Source: Paludisphaera rhizosphaerae
GTDB lineage: Bacteria > Planctomycetota > Planctomycetia > Isosphaerales > Isosphaeraceae
Length of the DNA stretch: 64,000 nucleotides
Direction of reading: 5' to 3'
NCBI RefSeq assembly: GCF_011065895.1
Contig: NZ_JAALCR010000001.1
Location: 310,001-374,000, forward strand
Part shown: positions 33,616 to 43,800 of the stretch, one piece after another
How the letters are laid out: each line of letters starts with the position of its first letter
Position numbering within the stretch: the stretch's first letter is position 1
Program-made: the position numbers and the translations under genes
The notes under the pieces: generated by a model
Database searches by the model: none
Seen by the model: only the letters and a program-made list of their open reading frames with translations
What the model was told of the DNA's origin: nothing

Positions 33616-34109
33616 CACGCGTACACAACGTTCTCGAAGAGGTCCGCTTCGAGCGCCCGGCGGTGCTTCAGGCCGCGCAGCGGCACCTTGCGGCCGTCGG
33701 GCGTGGTGATGTTGCACCACTTCTCGAACTCGTCGGCGGCGGCCTCGAAATCGCCCTCGTTCAGCCGCTGCAGCAGGGTCGAGCCGCCCAGGTTCTTCAG
33801 GCCGAGGTTGTAGGCGAAGCTCACCAGCGCGTCGAACTGATGCTGCGCCAGCGGGACCTGGACCAGCTCGTCCACGCCCGCCTCGAATTCCTCCGCGTCG
33901 ATGCGCAGCAGCTCGTCGGCCTCGTCCTAGGTGATCTCGGCGAAGGCCTCGCCGGCGCGGAGCTTGTGCCCGTAGCCGACCGTCTTGTGCCCGGCCGCGT
34001 CGCGGTAGACGTGCAGCTCCAGGCCCTCGCGGGCCTTGAGGAATTCCAGGCCCGCGGGGCTCAGCTTCATCTCGGCCTTCGCGTTCGTCTTCTCGGTCTT
34101 CTTAACCAT
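33615..34109 (-). pseudogene. GH24 phage lysozyme (endolysin) with an in-frame TAG
   Basis: A 164-codon lysozyme frame. The catalytic triad of the T4/P22-type family is present: Glu in KAREGLEL, Asp nine residues later in YRDAAGHK and Thr six residues after that in KTVGYGH. Downstream helices (HQFDALVSFAYNLG, GSTLLQRLN) are normal. A TAG at 33927-33929 (codon 61) interrupts it between AEIT and DEADELLRID, and no other stop follows. CAG (Gln) at this position needs one C-to-T change. If translation stops here there is no active endolysin; readthrough or a sequencing error would restore it. Confidence 0.8.
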
Positions 34110-34110
34110 G

Positions 34111-34398
34111 TCAGTGTCCTTTCTCGATGACTTTGTCCAGTTTCTGCAGGATGCGGTCCCCCTGTTTTTCGAGGCCCACGACCTTCTCGTCCAGCCGCAC
34201 GACCTTCTCGATCAGCGGCTCGTTCTTCAGCGACTTCTCCTCCAGCGTGACCACCCGCCCCTCCAGCTTCGCCGCGTAGACGACGAAGCCGATCGCCTGG
34301 GCGATGAGCAGGACCGCGGGGATGATCGGTATCCGCTTGTCGAAGGTCCACTTGTCGCCCCGCCGCTCGTCCCCCGCCATGTCGTCGCTCCAATACAT
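34111..34398 (-). CDS. membrane-anchored coiled-coil protein of the lysis cassette
   Basis: A 95-residue protein with one membrane helix (IPIIPAVLLIAQAIGFVVYA, about residues 23-42) followed by a Leu/Val heptad coiled coil (EEKSLKNEPLIEKVVRLDEKVVG...). It ends 1 bp before the endolysin frame begins. Such proteins in lysis cassettes may be antiholins or pinholin-type partners, but the role is not determined. Confidence 0.6.
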   Translation of the reverse strand: MYWSDDMAGDERRGDKWTFDKRIPIIPAVLLIAQAIGFVVYAAKLEGRVVTLEEKSLKNEPLIEKVVRLDEKVVGLEKQGDRILQKLDKVIEKGH

Positions 34399-34454
34399 AT
34401 GGATTCTTTACGCAACGCTATACCGCATCTCGTAAGGTTTCAATCAAAAGTTGC

Positions 34455-36068
34455 TCAGCCGAACAGCGCCGCGGCGTCGATCGCGGTCGCGGCCTGCCGG
34501 TGCAGGGCCGGCTGCGGGTGGAAGGCGTCGATCGTCGGGGCCCCCAGGTCGACGCGCCACTTGCGCTCGTCGGACGCGTCCTCCACCTGGATCGACCCGT
34601 CCACGTACCCGTCCTGGCCGACGAGGGCGACCGCGCGGATCAGGTCGTTGAGCCAGCTGCGGCCCGATGTCCCGGTGTCGTCGGTGTAGTTCGCCCAGTG
34701 CGGCGGCGTGCCGGCGCCCGGAGGCGTGCCGGTGAACGTCTGGTTGGCGGTGGTCGCCCAGGAGTCGGTGGAATTCGTCACCGGGAAGATCGTGGCGACG
34801 ATGCAGACGGGGTCGTTCCATCGGGCCTTGGCCAGGGCGATGATGTTCTCGATGCGCGTCTTGACCGTGGCGGCCGAGGCGGCGGCGGCGAGGTCGTTGG
34901 TGCCGATGCAGATGAAGACGTGCGTCGGCGGGGCCTTGTCCACGATCGCGAACTGTTTGGGCGCGAGCGCCTCGGTGTAGGCGGCGGCGATCTTGGAGGG
35001 GACGGCCAGGCTGAGCAGCGCGTTGCGGCCGCCGATGCCGCTCTCGATCCAGCCGACGTTGCCGATGTTGATATACGGCGCGGTCGGGCTGGTGCCGTTC
35101 AGGTAGTCGCCCTGGCCGGTCGTGCCGGTCTTGTCGCCGGAGCCGCGGCCGATCGAGTCGGAGAGGATCAGCACGTTCGCCCCCGCCGCCGTCGCGGCCC
35201 CGCGCACGAGCATCGGCCCGTAGACCTGGTTCAGCGAGGCCACGGCGGTGATGGTGCCGCTCATGGTCCGGTCGTCGGCATTGTTGGTGCCGCTCATCGC
35301 CGCCTCGTTGTGGCCTGGCGTGACGATCTGGTTCACCAGCTCGTTGTAGGCGGCGGAGACCCCCAGGTGCTCGCGCCAGGTGCGGACGTAGAAGGTCTCC
35401 CCCGGCGTGATCGTCACCGGCACCGGGTCGGACTCCACCGTGTCGCCCAGGTCCATCAGCCGCGTGACCTGCCCGCCGAAGGTGACCTGGTGCATCGTCC
35501 CCAGCGGGTATTCCACCGCCGCGCGGAGGTTGAACTGGAGCAGGTTCGTGGTGCTCTCGCCGCCCAGCGGGTTGGCGTACCAGTTGACGTAGGTCAGCAG
35601 CAGGTCCTTCGCCGCGTAGAGAAGCGGCGCGCGGAACATGACGCGGTTGTTCTTGACGTTGTTCGTGTTGCCGGTGTTGGCGTAGCTGTACGGCACCATG
35701 TTGCGGTTGCCGGCGGCGATCATGGCGGCGGCCTGCGCCCCGGCGGTCCCGTTGAGCCGCACCAGGCCCGCGGCGCTGGGGTTGGCGGCGGCGGCGACCG
35801 CGACGCCGATCAGGGCGTTGCCGCTCGACGCGAGCGTGCATTTCTTGGCCCCGTCGGCCCAGTAGATCCGGTCGCCCGCGGCCCAGGCCTCCGACGCGAC
35901 CTTGGGGAGGCCGTAGACGCCGACCATGCCCGCCTCCACCTCGGCCCCGCTTTGCGCCGCCCCCCTGGCGACGCCGAAGAGGGCCCCGACCTGCAGCCCG
36001 TCGCCGGCGGCGAGCGGGTAGGGCGCGGGGAGGGTGATCGTGTTCCCGTTCTGGATGGCGTTCTTCAT
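34455..36068 (-). CDS. DUF2190 (decoration-like) domain fused to an SGNH/GDSL hydrolase
   Basis: A 537-residue fusion. Residues 1 to about 105 form a DUF2190 domain (NTITLPAPYPLAAGDGLQVG, AWAAGDRIYWADGAKKCTL, LVRLNG) closely similar to the separate DUF2190 capsid protein at 47604-47948. A linker/beta domain follows to about residue 300. The SGNH hydrolase domain has block I ILSDSIGRGSGD (Ser), block III ICIGTNDLA (Gly-x-Asn-Asp) and block V DAFHPQP (Asp/His). The enzyme would deacylate a surface polymer. It is downstream of the tail fibre gene; the fusion suggests a virion-displayed esterase. Confidence 0.75.
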   Translation of the reverse strand: MKNAIQNGNTITLPAPYPLAAGDGLQVGALFGVARGAAQSGAEVEAGMVGVYGLPKVASEAWAAGDRIYWADGAKKCTLASSGNALIGVAVAAAANPSAAGLVRLNGTAGAQAAAMIAAGNRNMVPYSYANTGNTNNVKNNRVMFRAPLLYAAKDLLLTYVNWYANPLGGESTTNLLQFNLRAAVEYPLGTMHQVTFGGQVTRLMDLGDTVESDPVPVTITPGETFYVRTWREHLGVSAAYNELVNQIVTPGHNEAAMSGTNNADDRTMSGTITAVASLNQVYGPMLVRGAATAAGANVLILSDSIGRGSGDKTGTTGQGDYLNGTSPTAPYINIGNVGWIESGIGGRNALLSLAVPSKIAAAYTEALAPKQFAIVDKAPPTHVFICIGTNDLAAAASAATVKTRIENIIALAKARWNDPVCIVATIFPVTNSTDSWATTANQTFTGTPPGAGTPPHWANYTDDTGTSGRSWLNDLIRAVALVGQDGYVDGSIQVEDASDERKWRVDLGAPTIDAFHPQPALHRQAATAIDAAALFG

Positions 36069-36121
36069 GGCGTTTCTCCTTCTTGCGTGTGTGTGTTTGT
36101 TTCGTGTCCCGTCGGGTCGGG

Positions 36122-37531
36122 TCAGGTCAGCTCGGCGTCCGCCGCCCAGTGCACCGCCAGGGTCTGCCCGGCGGAGCTGCCCGCGGGCGTGACCAGGCCG
36201 ACGTTGAACGAGCCCTCGCCGGCGATGTACGCGGCGGCGCTGCAGTCGAGCGTGGCGGTGAGGTTGCGGACCTGGGCGTTGGCGTTGATCGGGTTCATGA
36301 GCGCGACGGTCGGGGCCGCGCGCTTGGCGACCCGGAAATGCACCGTCCCCAGCTGCTGGTCGGCGGAGGCCCCGACGACCTGCGAGGCGATCATGCCGCC
36401 CGCGTGGGAGCCGCCGCCGCTCGCCGGCAGCACCTCCACCGGGAAGGACTTCTCGAAGTAGCGCTGGCAGAGCGCCAGCTCGGTCGCCGGGTGGCGGCGC
36501 TCGTAGGGGGTGGGGGCCGCGCCGATCTCCAGCTGGACGCCGGTCACGTCGCAGCAGTCGGCCGCGCCGGCCGTGCCCACGGGGGTCCAGTTGAACCGCA
36601 CCGCCAGCTCCTGCGCCCCGGCCGGGATCGTCCCGGTGAAGCTGTAGCGGGTGCGCGTGCCCGTCAGGACGGCGGTCGCGTCGATCGCCGCCGTGCTGAA
36701 CCCGGTCCACGAGCCCGAATTGAGCGAGGCGGCGCCCTGGTCGGCCCCGGTGCCCGACAGGAGCTGGACCGTCAGGGCCGAGCCGGCGGCGGAGAAGTCG
36801 GCGCCCTTGCTGGCGTGGAAGGAGAGCGTGACCTGCTGGCCCGCCATGTCCCGGCAGTTGGCGGACTCGACGACCTGGCCGAGATAGACGGTGGAGGCCG
36901 ACAGCGAGGCGACGGTGCGCTGCAGCCGGGCCGCGTGCGGGAAGTCCAGGTCCCCGGTCGCCACGCGCCGCGAGGTCATGTCCGAGCCGGCCGTGATCGC
37001 GAACCAACGGTCGACGGCGAACTTGGTGGAGTTCGTCAGGGCCAGGCCGTTGCCGACGTTCCGCTGGTCGAACGCCATGGCGCCGTTGACCAGTCGGTTG
37101 CGGTTGCCCGCCGGGCCGATCGGCCCGATCGCGCCGGAGACGGAGACCGTCCAGTCGGTCACGCCGGTCGCCGACCCCGCCGCCGCCCTGACCAGCAAGG
37201 TCAGCGTCCGGGTGCCTTGGTCGTACGCGACGACCACGCCGTCGTAGTGGACGTTCGCCGGGTCGCTCGTCCGGGCCACGCGCACGCTCGAACCGACGGC
37301 GAAGGAGACGTCGGCGGCCAGCACCCAGGCCTGCGGGCCCGACAGGCCCGCGTCCTTCGACGTGGCGGAGGTGGTCGTGCGCAGCCGCGACGCGTCGGCG
37401 AGCAGGTCGACCATCATGGCGAAGAGGCGGGGGAGCTGCTCCCCCGTCCCGGCGGTCACGATCTCGTTGTAGCCGTAGCCGTTCAGCAAGTCGGTGTCGT
37501 ACTGGATTCCGTTCAGGTACATGATGGGCAT
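36122..37531 (-). CDS. tail fibre/receptor-binding protein
   Basis: A 469-residue phage tail protein. The N-terminal ~130 residues have a small beta domain leading to GAIGPIGPAGNRNRLVNGAMAF, a short collagen-like Gly-Pro stretch then the LVNGAMxFDQRN pattern found in many tail fibre proteins. The remainder is beta-rich and carbohydrate-binding-like (VDRWFAI..., LEIGAAPTPYERR). It would contact the host surface. It starts 1 bp after the preceding tail gene's stop. Confidence 0.7.
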   Translation of the reverse strand: MPIMYLNGIQYDTDLLNGYGYNEIVTAGTGEQLPRLFAMMVDLLADASRLRTTTSATSKDAGLSGPQAWVLAADVSFAVGSSVRVARTSDPANVHYDGVVVAYDQGTRTLTLLVRAAAGSATGVTDWTVSVSGAIGPIGPAGNRNRLVNGAMAFDQRNVGNGLALTNSTKFAVDRWFAITAGSDMTSRRVATGDLDFPHAARLQRTVASLSASTVYLGQVVESANCRDMAGQQVTLSFHASKGADFSAAGSALTVQLLSGTGADQGAASLNSGSWTGFSTAAIDATAVLTGTRTRYSFTGTIPAGAQELAVRFNWTPVGTAGAADCCDVTGVQLEIGAAPTPYERRHPATELALCQRYFEKSFPVEVLPASGGGSHAGGMIASQVVGASADQQLGTVHFRVAKRAAPTVALMNPINANAQVRNLTATLDCSAAAYIAGEGSFNVGLVTPAGSSAGQTLAVHWAADAELT

Positions 37532-37532
37532 A

Positions 37533-39221
37533 TCAGGCGATGACCTCTCTCAATTCGGCGGTGAAGCTGTGCAGGTTGTAGGCGGCGTGCTCGATCGGCT
37601 GCGGGCTCGTCATGGTGGCGAGGAACGAGCGCCGGGCCGCGTGCCGGTCGTCGCCGGGGTCGATCAGGACGAAGAGCTGGCCGGCCTTGCCGAGCTTGCG
37701 GAGCATCTCGAAGCCGCTCACCATCGCCTCGTCCAGCGGCAGGTACTCGACGCGGAAGGCGTAGGTCCGGCGGGTCGGCCGGGCCGCGTAGAATTCGGCC
37801 CCGCCGTCGCTCGCCAGCTCGGTCGAGTCGTCGCGCCAGCCGAGCTGCGCGCCGTAGGCGTAATTCCGCGAGGGCTGCCAGGCGCGGGCGATGAAGAGCC
37901 GCGCCAGGTCGATATGCCCGTCGGAATTGGCCTGGTCGTCGACCTCGATCAGCCAGTAGCGGGCGTTCACGGTCGTCGGGGCCAGGTGCAGGATCGGCTG
38001 GGGGTAGCCGCGCCGCTCCTCCTCCGCCAGGCGGCCGTCCCAGAACGAGGGATGCCCCCAGGGGAGCGACCCGAAGGGGTAGATGATCGGGAACGGCTCG
38101 ACCCGGCCGGAGTCGTAGGCGGGGGCCGTGCTGACGTATTCGCCGCTCAGGCAGGCGAGCGCCGCGCCCGAGGATGCGTCCGCGGCCAGGGCCGGGCTGA
38201 TCCCGACCGAGCCGGAGGCCGTCTCGGACGCGGACGCCGCCCCGGAGCGCTTGTAGACGGAGGCCGCGCCCGCCTCGACCTGCTTGCCCCAGAGGAGGAG
38301 GCCGCTCGCGCCGTCGCCCAGGTAGGTGACGCCCAGCGACGGCGAGAGGATCAGGTGGCGGAAGTCGGGCCCCAGGCCCGGCGAGGCGGGGATCTGCGCC
38401 GTGAGCCAGCAGCGGAACCAGCCGCCCGGCAGCGCCGCGACCCCGGCCGCGTGCAAGATCCCGCCGGCGGTGGCGAACGTCGAGGCCACGGCGCCGGCGG
38501 CCAGGTCGAAGTCGGCGCGCACCGAGTCGGCGCCGTCGTTGTGCTCCAGCCGCAGGTGGCGATTCCCGCGGGGCCGGACGAAGACGCTGCTCGTGGCCTT
38601 CGCGCCGGGCGCGATCAGCAGGTCGGCGGCGGGGTTCCACTGGTAGTGCGGCCCGCCGGCGGAATTCTCGCGCAGCAGGTCGGCGGTGTTCGTCCCGTCG
38701 GGGGCGACGGCCTGGTTCGCGACGACGGCCGCGCCGACGGGCGCGGACCACCAAGGGCCGGCGAGGTCCTCGCTGTCGCGCAGGCGGTTGCCGCCCAGGC
38801 CGATCGAGCCGGTGAACGCGTAGAGGGTCGGGTCGCCGGGCAGGCGGAACGCGTCCCCGGCGCGGATCATGGCCGAGCCGCCGGGGCGCTGGACGGTCAG
38901 GCTGGTCGCCCCCGCCGTCGCGGACGCGGCCAGGGTCGCGCCGCCCCAGGCCGGGCGGTCGCTCGCCCGGGTGCGGACGGCGGCGGCGCGGCTGAGGTTG
39001 TGCTTGGGGATCACGACGGCCCGCACGTCGCGCGAGACGATCAGGTCGGCGTGCAGCCGCGCGCTCGCCCTCGTCGCGTCGGCCGAGCGGGCCACGCGCG
39101 AGAGCAGCGGGTCCTGCAGGTTGGCCAACGGCAGGGCCGGCAGCCAGTTCCCGCCGGAGAGGACCGGGGCGAAATAGTCCGGGTCGGCGAAGTTCGGGAA
39201 GCACATCATGATGTTGGCCAT
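37533..39221 (-). CDS. tail protein with carbohydrate-binding-like module
   Basis: A 562-residue virion protein. The middle (about residues 145-300: LRDSEDLAGPWWS..., VAPDGTNTADLLRE, GGWFRCWLTAQIP, LLLWGKQVEAG) is the jelly-roll carbohydrate-binding module common in phage tail proteins. The flanks are unrecognised; the N-terminus may dock to the tail tip. It is coupled to its neighbours by spacings of 1 to 4 bp. Confidence 0.65.
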   Translation of the reverse strand: MANIMMCFPNFADPDYFAPVLSGGNWLPALPLANLQDPLLSRVARSADATRASARLHADLIVSRDVRAVVIPKHNLSRAAAVRTRASDRPAWGGATLAASATAGATSLTVQRPGGSAMIRAGDAFRLPGDPTLYAFTGSIGLGGNRLRDSEDLAGPWWSAPVGAAVVANQAVAPDGTNTADLLRENSAGGPHYQWNPAADLLIAPGAKATSSVFVRPRGNRHLRLEHNDGADSVRADFDLAAGAVASTFATAGGILHAAGVAALPGGWFRCWLTAQIPASPGLGPDFRHLILSPSLGVTYLGDGASGLLLWGKQVEAGAASVYKRSGAASASETASGSVGISPALAADASSGAALACLSGEYVSTAPAYDSGRVEPFPIIYPFGSLPWGHPSFWDGRLAEEERRGYPQPILHLAPTTVNARYWLIEVDDQANSDGHIDLARLFIARAWQPSRNYAYGAQLGWRDDSTELASDGGAEFYAARPTRRTYAFRVEYLPLDEAMVSGFEMLRKLGKAGQLFVLIDPGDDRHAARRSFLATMTSPQPIEHAAYNLHSFTAELREVIA

Positions 39222-39225
39222 TCTT

Positions 39226-40809
39226 TCACCCCCAGAGCTGCAGCGTGATCGCGCCGGCGGCCAGCTCGCCGCCGATCCCCACGACGCGGAACGATTTCCC
39301 GCCCGACCAGTCGAAGCGGTCGAGGTCGAGCGCGACGACGGAGCCGAGCGCCACGCCCGCGCCCTTCAGGAGCGAGGCGGGCAGGCGGACCTGCAGCAGG
39401 TCGCGGCGGACTTTGTACAGGTCGAGCAGCCGCGCCGCCTCGGCGGCGGCGGCGGCCTCGTCGTCCAGCAGCGTCGCCGCCTGCTTCTCGCCGGCCATCG
39501 GGTGCTTGGCCTGCACCGTCGCGTCGACGGCCGCGGTCGTGCGCAGCTCCTGCTTCAGGAAGTTGCGGCGGTCCTGGCCGACCGAGCCGACCACGTCGGA
39601 GTCCGCCATGACGGTCCAGTTCCGGCGGTAGCCGACCGTGACGCGGAACGCGGGCAGGCCCCGGCCCTCGCCCCGCGCCGACAGGCGCTCCACCGGCTCG
39701 CCGCCGGTCGCGACCAGCTCGTGGCGCTCGATCGTCAGGAGGGGCGAGCCCGAGGGGGCCTCCAGCCGGCCGAGCCGGAACCGGCCCAGCGGGTCGACGG
39801 CCCAGTAGCCGCCGACGCTGCGCAGGATCGCGTCGAGCACCGGCCCCGTCGTCAATTCGTCCTCGCCGCCCCAGAAGCCGACCGCGGCCGGGTTGGCGAG
39901 GTCGAGCGCGGCGACCGAGGCGGAATCCACGTCGCCGGAAGGGACCCCGGCGGCGACCAGCACGCGGCGGGCCAGCTGCGCGGCGGTGCGGTCGGCGGCC
40001 GTCGCCCCCTCGGTCGCGTCGCAGGTGACGACGGCGGAGGGGCTCGTCCCCAGCCGCAGGTAGGCCCCGTCGCCCGAGGCGCCGAGGTAGTAGTCGTATT
40101 GCCCACCCGCCGGGCTCGCGGCCTGCAGGGCGGCCAGCGAGGCGTGCGCCGTCCCGGCGGCGACGGCCGCGCCGCCGACATACACGCCGTCGATCGACCG
40201 GATCTCCGCCGAGCTGACCTGATAGGCGAGCTTGGTCGTGTTCACCAGCGGCGGGGGGAGGTTGCGGCACTTGCCCAGGAGCAGCGGCTTGGGCTTGTCC
40301 TTCAGGTCGTCGGCCACGCCTTCCACGCCGTTGGGCAGGACGTTGTCGCCCGCGAACTTGAGCGGCTGGAAGGGCTTGTCGGCGACCTCGGCCCGGCGGT
40401 CGCGCAGGACCACGGCGATCGTCGTCAGGGTCGGCTCGATCTGCTCCATCACGCCGGTGAGGATCGGCGGGAACCCGGACGGGTGGGGCGCGCCCGCCGT
40501 CCCCATGCGGACGACGATCGGCCGGCCGTCGAACCCGTATTCCAGCAGGCCGTCCAGCGCCCCGTCGGCGTTGTTGAGCACGACGGCCCCGCCGCCGGAG
40601 CCGCTCGCCCCCTCGGTCGCCAGCGCGTCGACCAGGTATTGCGCCCAGTTGCCCGGGTCGACCAGGCGGGGCTCGTAGACTTCGTTCGCCGGGGACTCGG
40701 ACGGGCGGGTGACGTGGCCCGGCGCGGAGGCGAACCGCAGGACGCGCTCGCCCGCGATCGCGGGGTCGTAGGCGGTCATCTCGACCAGGTACAGGGTGCG
40801 CGCCGTCAT
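39226..40809 (-). CDS. tail tip/baseplate-type protein, 527 aa
   Basis: Its place directly after the tape measure gene (ATGA overlap) and before the fibre genes indicates a tail-tip component. The N-terminus (LYLVEMTAYDPAI..., LRFASAPGHVTRP) and an internal repeat-rich region (VVTCDATEGATAADRTAAQLARRVL) recall distal-tail/hub proteins of siphophages, but no specific family was recognised. The ATG at 40809 is used; the much longer frame up to 44337 is a shadow over the tape measure gene. Confidence 0.65.
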   Translation of the reverse strand: MTARTLYLVEMTAYDPAIAGERVLRFASAPGHVTRPSESPANEVYEPRLVDPGNWAQYLVDALATEGASGSGGGAVVLNNADGALDGLLEYGFDGRPIVVRMGTAGAPHPSGFPPILTGVMEQIEPTLTTIAVVLRDRRAEVADKPFQPLKFAGDNVLPNGVEGVADDLKDKPKPLLLGKCRNLPPPLVNTTKLAYQVSSAEIRSIDGVYVGGAAVAAGTAHASLAALQAASPAGGQYDYYLGASGDGAYLRLGTSPSAVVTCDATEGATAADRTAAQLARRVLVAAGVPSGDVDSASVAALDLANPAAVGFWGGEDELTTGPVLDAILRSVGGYWAVDPLGRFRLGRLEAPSGSPLLTIERHELVATGGEPVERLSARGEGRGLPAFRVTVGYRRNWTVMADSDVVGSVGQDRRNFLKQELRTTAAVDATVQAKHPMAGEKQAATLLDDEAAAAAEAARLLDLYKVRRDLLQVRLPASLLKGAGVALGSVVALDLDRFDWSGGKSFRVVGIGGELAAGAITLQLWG

Positions 40810-43800
40810 GCGGAGGCCGCCCGGCGCAGCAGCGCGCCCATCGTGCGGAATTCGGCGGCGAGGGCGGCCAGCCCCTCGCGCAATTGCGTCGTCTCGGACG
40901 CGGACTGGCTCCGATACGCCCGGAACTCCCGCGCCAGCGAGTCGTCGCCCCCGGCGGCCCGGAGCATGCGCCGCGTCTCGTCGTTGCTGTAGACCCGCGA
41001 GGGGCGGCCCAGCGTGAGCAGCTCGGGCCCGCGCTCGCCCACGAGGACGGTGCCCGACGCCACGCCGCCGTCGGCGTAGCCCCGCGGCGCGAGGCCGATG
41101 AGCAGGTCGAGGTAGGCCTGGACCGTGCGGTTGGCCTCGTCGTAGCCGGGCGTGCCCCGGCCGTAATAGCCGATCGCGGCGTTCAAATAGTCGGTCGAGG
41201 CCTGCTGCACCTGCGCCCGCGCCGTCGCGTCCCCCTGGAAGGCCTTGTCGTAGGTCGACGCGGCCGCGTCGCGGACCGAGCGGAAGATCGCCTCGGGGTC
41301 GGCCGTGCTCAGGTTCGGGTCGAGGTTCAGCTGGTCCTTGAACGCCTGCAGGCCCGCCACGTATTCGAGCCGGTCGGCCACGGCCTGGATGACCTCGGCG
41401 GCGGTCCGGCCCTGGGTGCGGACGGCCTCCAGCGCGTCGACGAGCGGCCCGTCCAGGACGCCGGCCGACTTCGCCGCGTCGTAGGAGAGGCGGCGCAGCG
41501 CCTCGGCGTAGGAGCTTTCGTCGCCCCGGTCGAACGCGTAGTCCCGCCCGTCGAGGGAGAGGCGGCTGCCGCCGGACTGGGTGAGGACGCCGATGAGCTG
41601 GCGGCCCGCGAGCGACGCGCCCGAGAATGCGGAGACGAGTTGCAGCATCGCGCCGACCTGCTCCGCCATCGACTGGACCCCCTCCGTCCCCATGTGCTTG
41701 GAGAGGTAGGAGAGGCCGCCCAGCGCGCCGGAGGCGTCGGTGTAGCCCTCGAAGCTGGCCGCGGGGTGCTTCACGCCGCCGCCGCCGAACAGGCCGCCCA
41801 CGGCGTTGCCCAGGAACGAGCCGGCCAGCGCCCCGACGGGGCCGCCCCAGGAGCCGAGCAGCGTCCCCAGCGTCGTCCCGAACGCGCCCGCGCCCGCCAG
41901 GCCGCCCAGGACCGTGCCGCCGATCCCGCCCAGCGTCCCGCCGACCGTCGCGCCGATCCCGCGCTGGCCGAACAGGGCGTTCGCCAGGTAGTTGCCGCCG
42001 AAGCCGGCGAGGCCGGCGGCGGGGGTGAAATACTGGCCGAGCAGCTGCGCCGTCGTCGGGCTGCCGATGCCGGAGGACATGGATGCCTTGGCGAACAGGC
42101 CGCCCAGGTTCGCGCCCGAGGCGCCGGTGAGGAAGTTGTAGGCCGAGGAGAGGCCGCCGAGGTTCGAGGCGATCGCGCCGACGCCGGAACTCGACGGGGC
42201 CTGGTAGCCGCCGCCCGCGCCCCCGCCGCCGCCCGCGACGGCGCCGAGGCCGGGGACGATCCCGCCCAGCACGCCGCCGATCACGGGGCGGAACACCATC
42301 GCCGCCGCGACCTCCGCGGCCGTGCGCAGCATGATCTTCCGGATCGCGTCGCCCAGGTCGGAGAACGAGTCGACGCCGCCGCTGAAGATGTTCTCGAACG
42401 CGTCGGCGAACGCGTCCTGGATGCGCTCGCCCGCCTGGATGAAGGGGCGCTCGGCGTCCTCGCGGGCCTTCTCGATCGCCCGCCGGCGCTCCTGCTCGGC
42501 CCTGCGCTGCGACTCCACGGCGGCGTCCAGCGCCCGCTGCTCGGCCGCCCGCGCCCGGGCCAGGTCCATCAGCCGGGCCTCCTGCTCCTCCGTCAGCCGG
42601 GTCTCGCCGCGGGCGAGGGCGTTCTTGACCTGCAGGACCTCGTTCTCGGCCTCGATCAGCCCCTTCACCCGCTCGTATTCCTGCGCCGAGCGGGACTGCG
42701 CGTCCGCCAGCCGGCGCACCTGGTCCAGCTCGCGCTGCTGCGCGTCCAGGTAGTCCTCGTAATCCCGCGTGCGCGCCTTGCCCGCGGCGGAGCCGCCCGC
42801 GCCGGAACCGTCCCCGCCCGCGCCCCCGCCGCCGGGGGGCTTGGGGGGAGTTTCCAGCGAATTGCGGAACGCGGCCGCCCTGCGGTCCAGCTCGGCCTGC
42901 GCCTTCGCGATCTCCGCCCGGACCTGATCGAGCTTCTCGCGCGCGGGGCCCGCGCCCGGACCGCCGTACGGGCCGGAGGCGGCCTGCGCCTCGGCCTGGG
43001 CGATGAAGCGTTCCAATTCCTTGCTCTCCAGCGTCTTCTCCCCCACCAGCGCCACGAGGTCGCGGTCGGAGAAGCCCTGCAGCAGCCCGAACAGCCGCTG
43101 ATACGCCCCGGTGAGGTAGTCGACCTGCTCGGCCAGCGTGGTCAGGTAGACGCCCGCGCCCCGGATCAGGGCGTTCAGGGGGCCGAACTCCCCGCCGGCG
43201 CGCTGCAGCGAATTCGTCAGCTGCGTGAAGCTCTCGGCGACCGTCTTGGGCAGCGTGCCGAACTCGTTGCGGATCGCCTCGCCCTGCGACAGCAGCGCGT
43301 CCACGACCTGCTGCGACGTCAGCTTCCCTTGCTTGGACAGCTCGCGCAGCTGCTCCACGGTCACGCCCATCCCCTTGGCGATCGCCTGGGCGACGCGGGT
43401 CATGTTCTCCATCACGGAGCGGAACTCGTCCCCCTGCAGGCGGCCCGAGGCCAGGGCCTGCGACAGCTGGATCACGCCGGCCGCCGCCTCCACGCTGGTC
43501 GAGCCGCCGATGCGGATCGCCTTCTGGAGCGTGTCGACGACCTGCAGCATGTCGGACTGCGACCGGCCCAGCTCGCGCGAGGACGTCGCCAGGCGGGTGT
43601 AGAGGGTGACGGTGGCGTCCAGGCTGTTGCGGTTGCGCTGCGCCAGCTCGTAGAGGCGTTTCTGCGCGAACTCGTACTCGGCCGCGGTCTCGGTCGTCAG
43701 CTTGATCTTGGCCTGCAGCAGGCCGTAGCCGTCCACGGCGCGGACCACCTCGCGGACGGCGAACGCCCCGGCGGCCTGGCGGGCCATCTGCCGGAACTGG

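Noticed and set aside
34500-36461. 653-residue plus-strand ORF opposite the SGNH fusion and the tail fibre gene
   Set aside because: Val/Gly/Arg-rich antisense shadow; the minus-strand frames carry the DUF2190, SGNH and fibre motifs.
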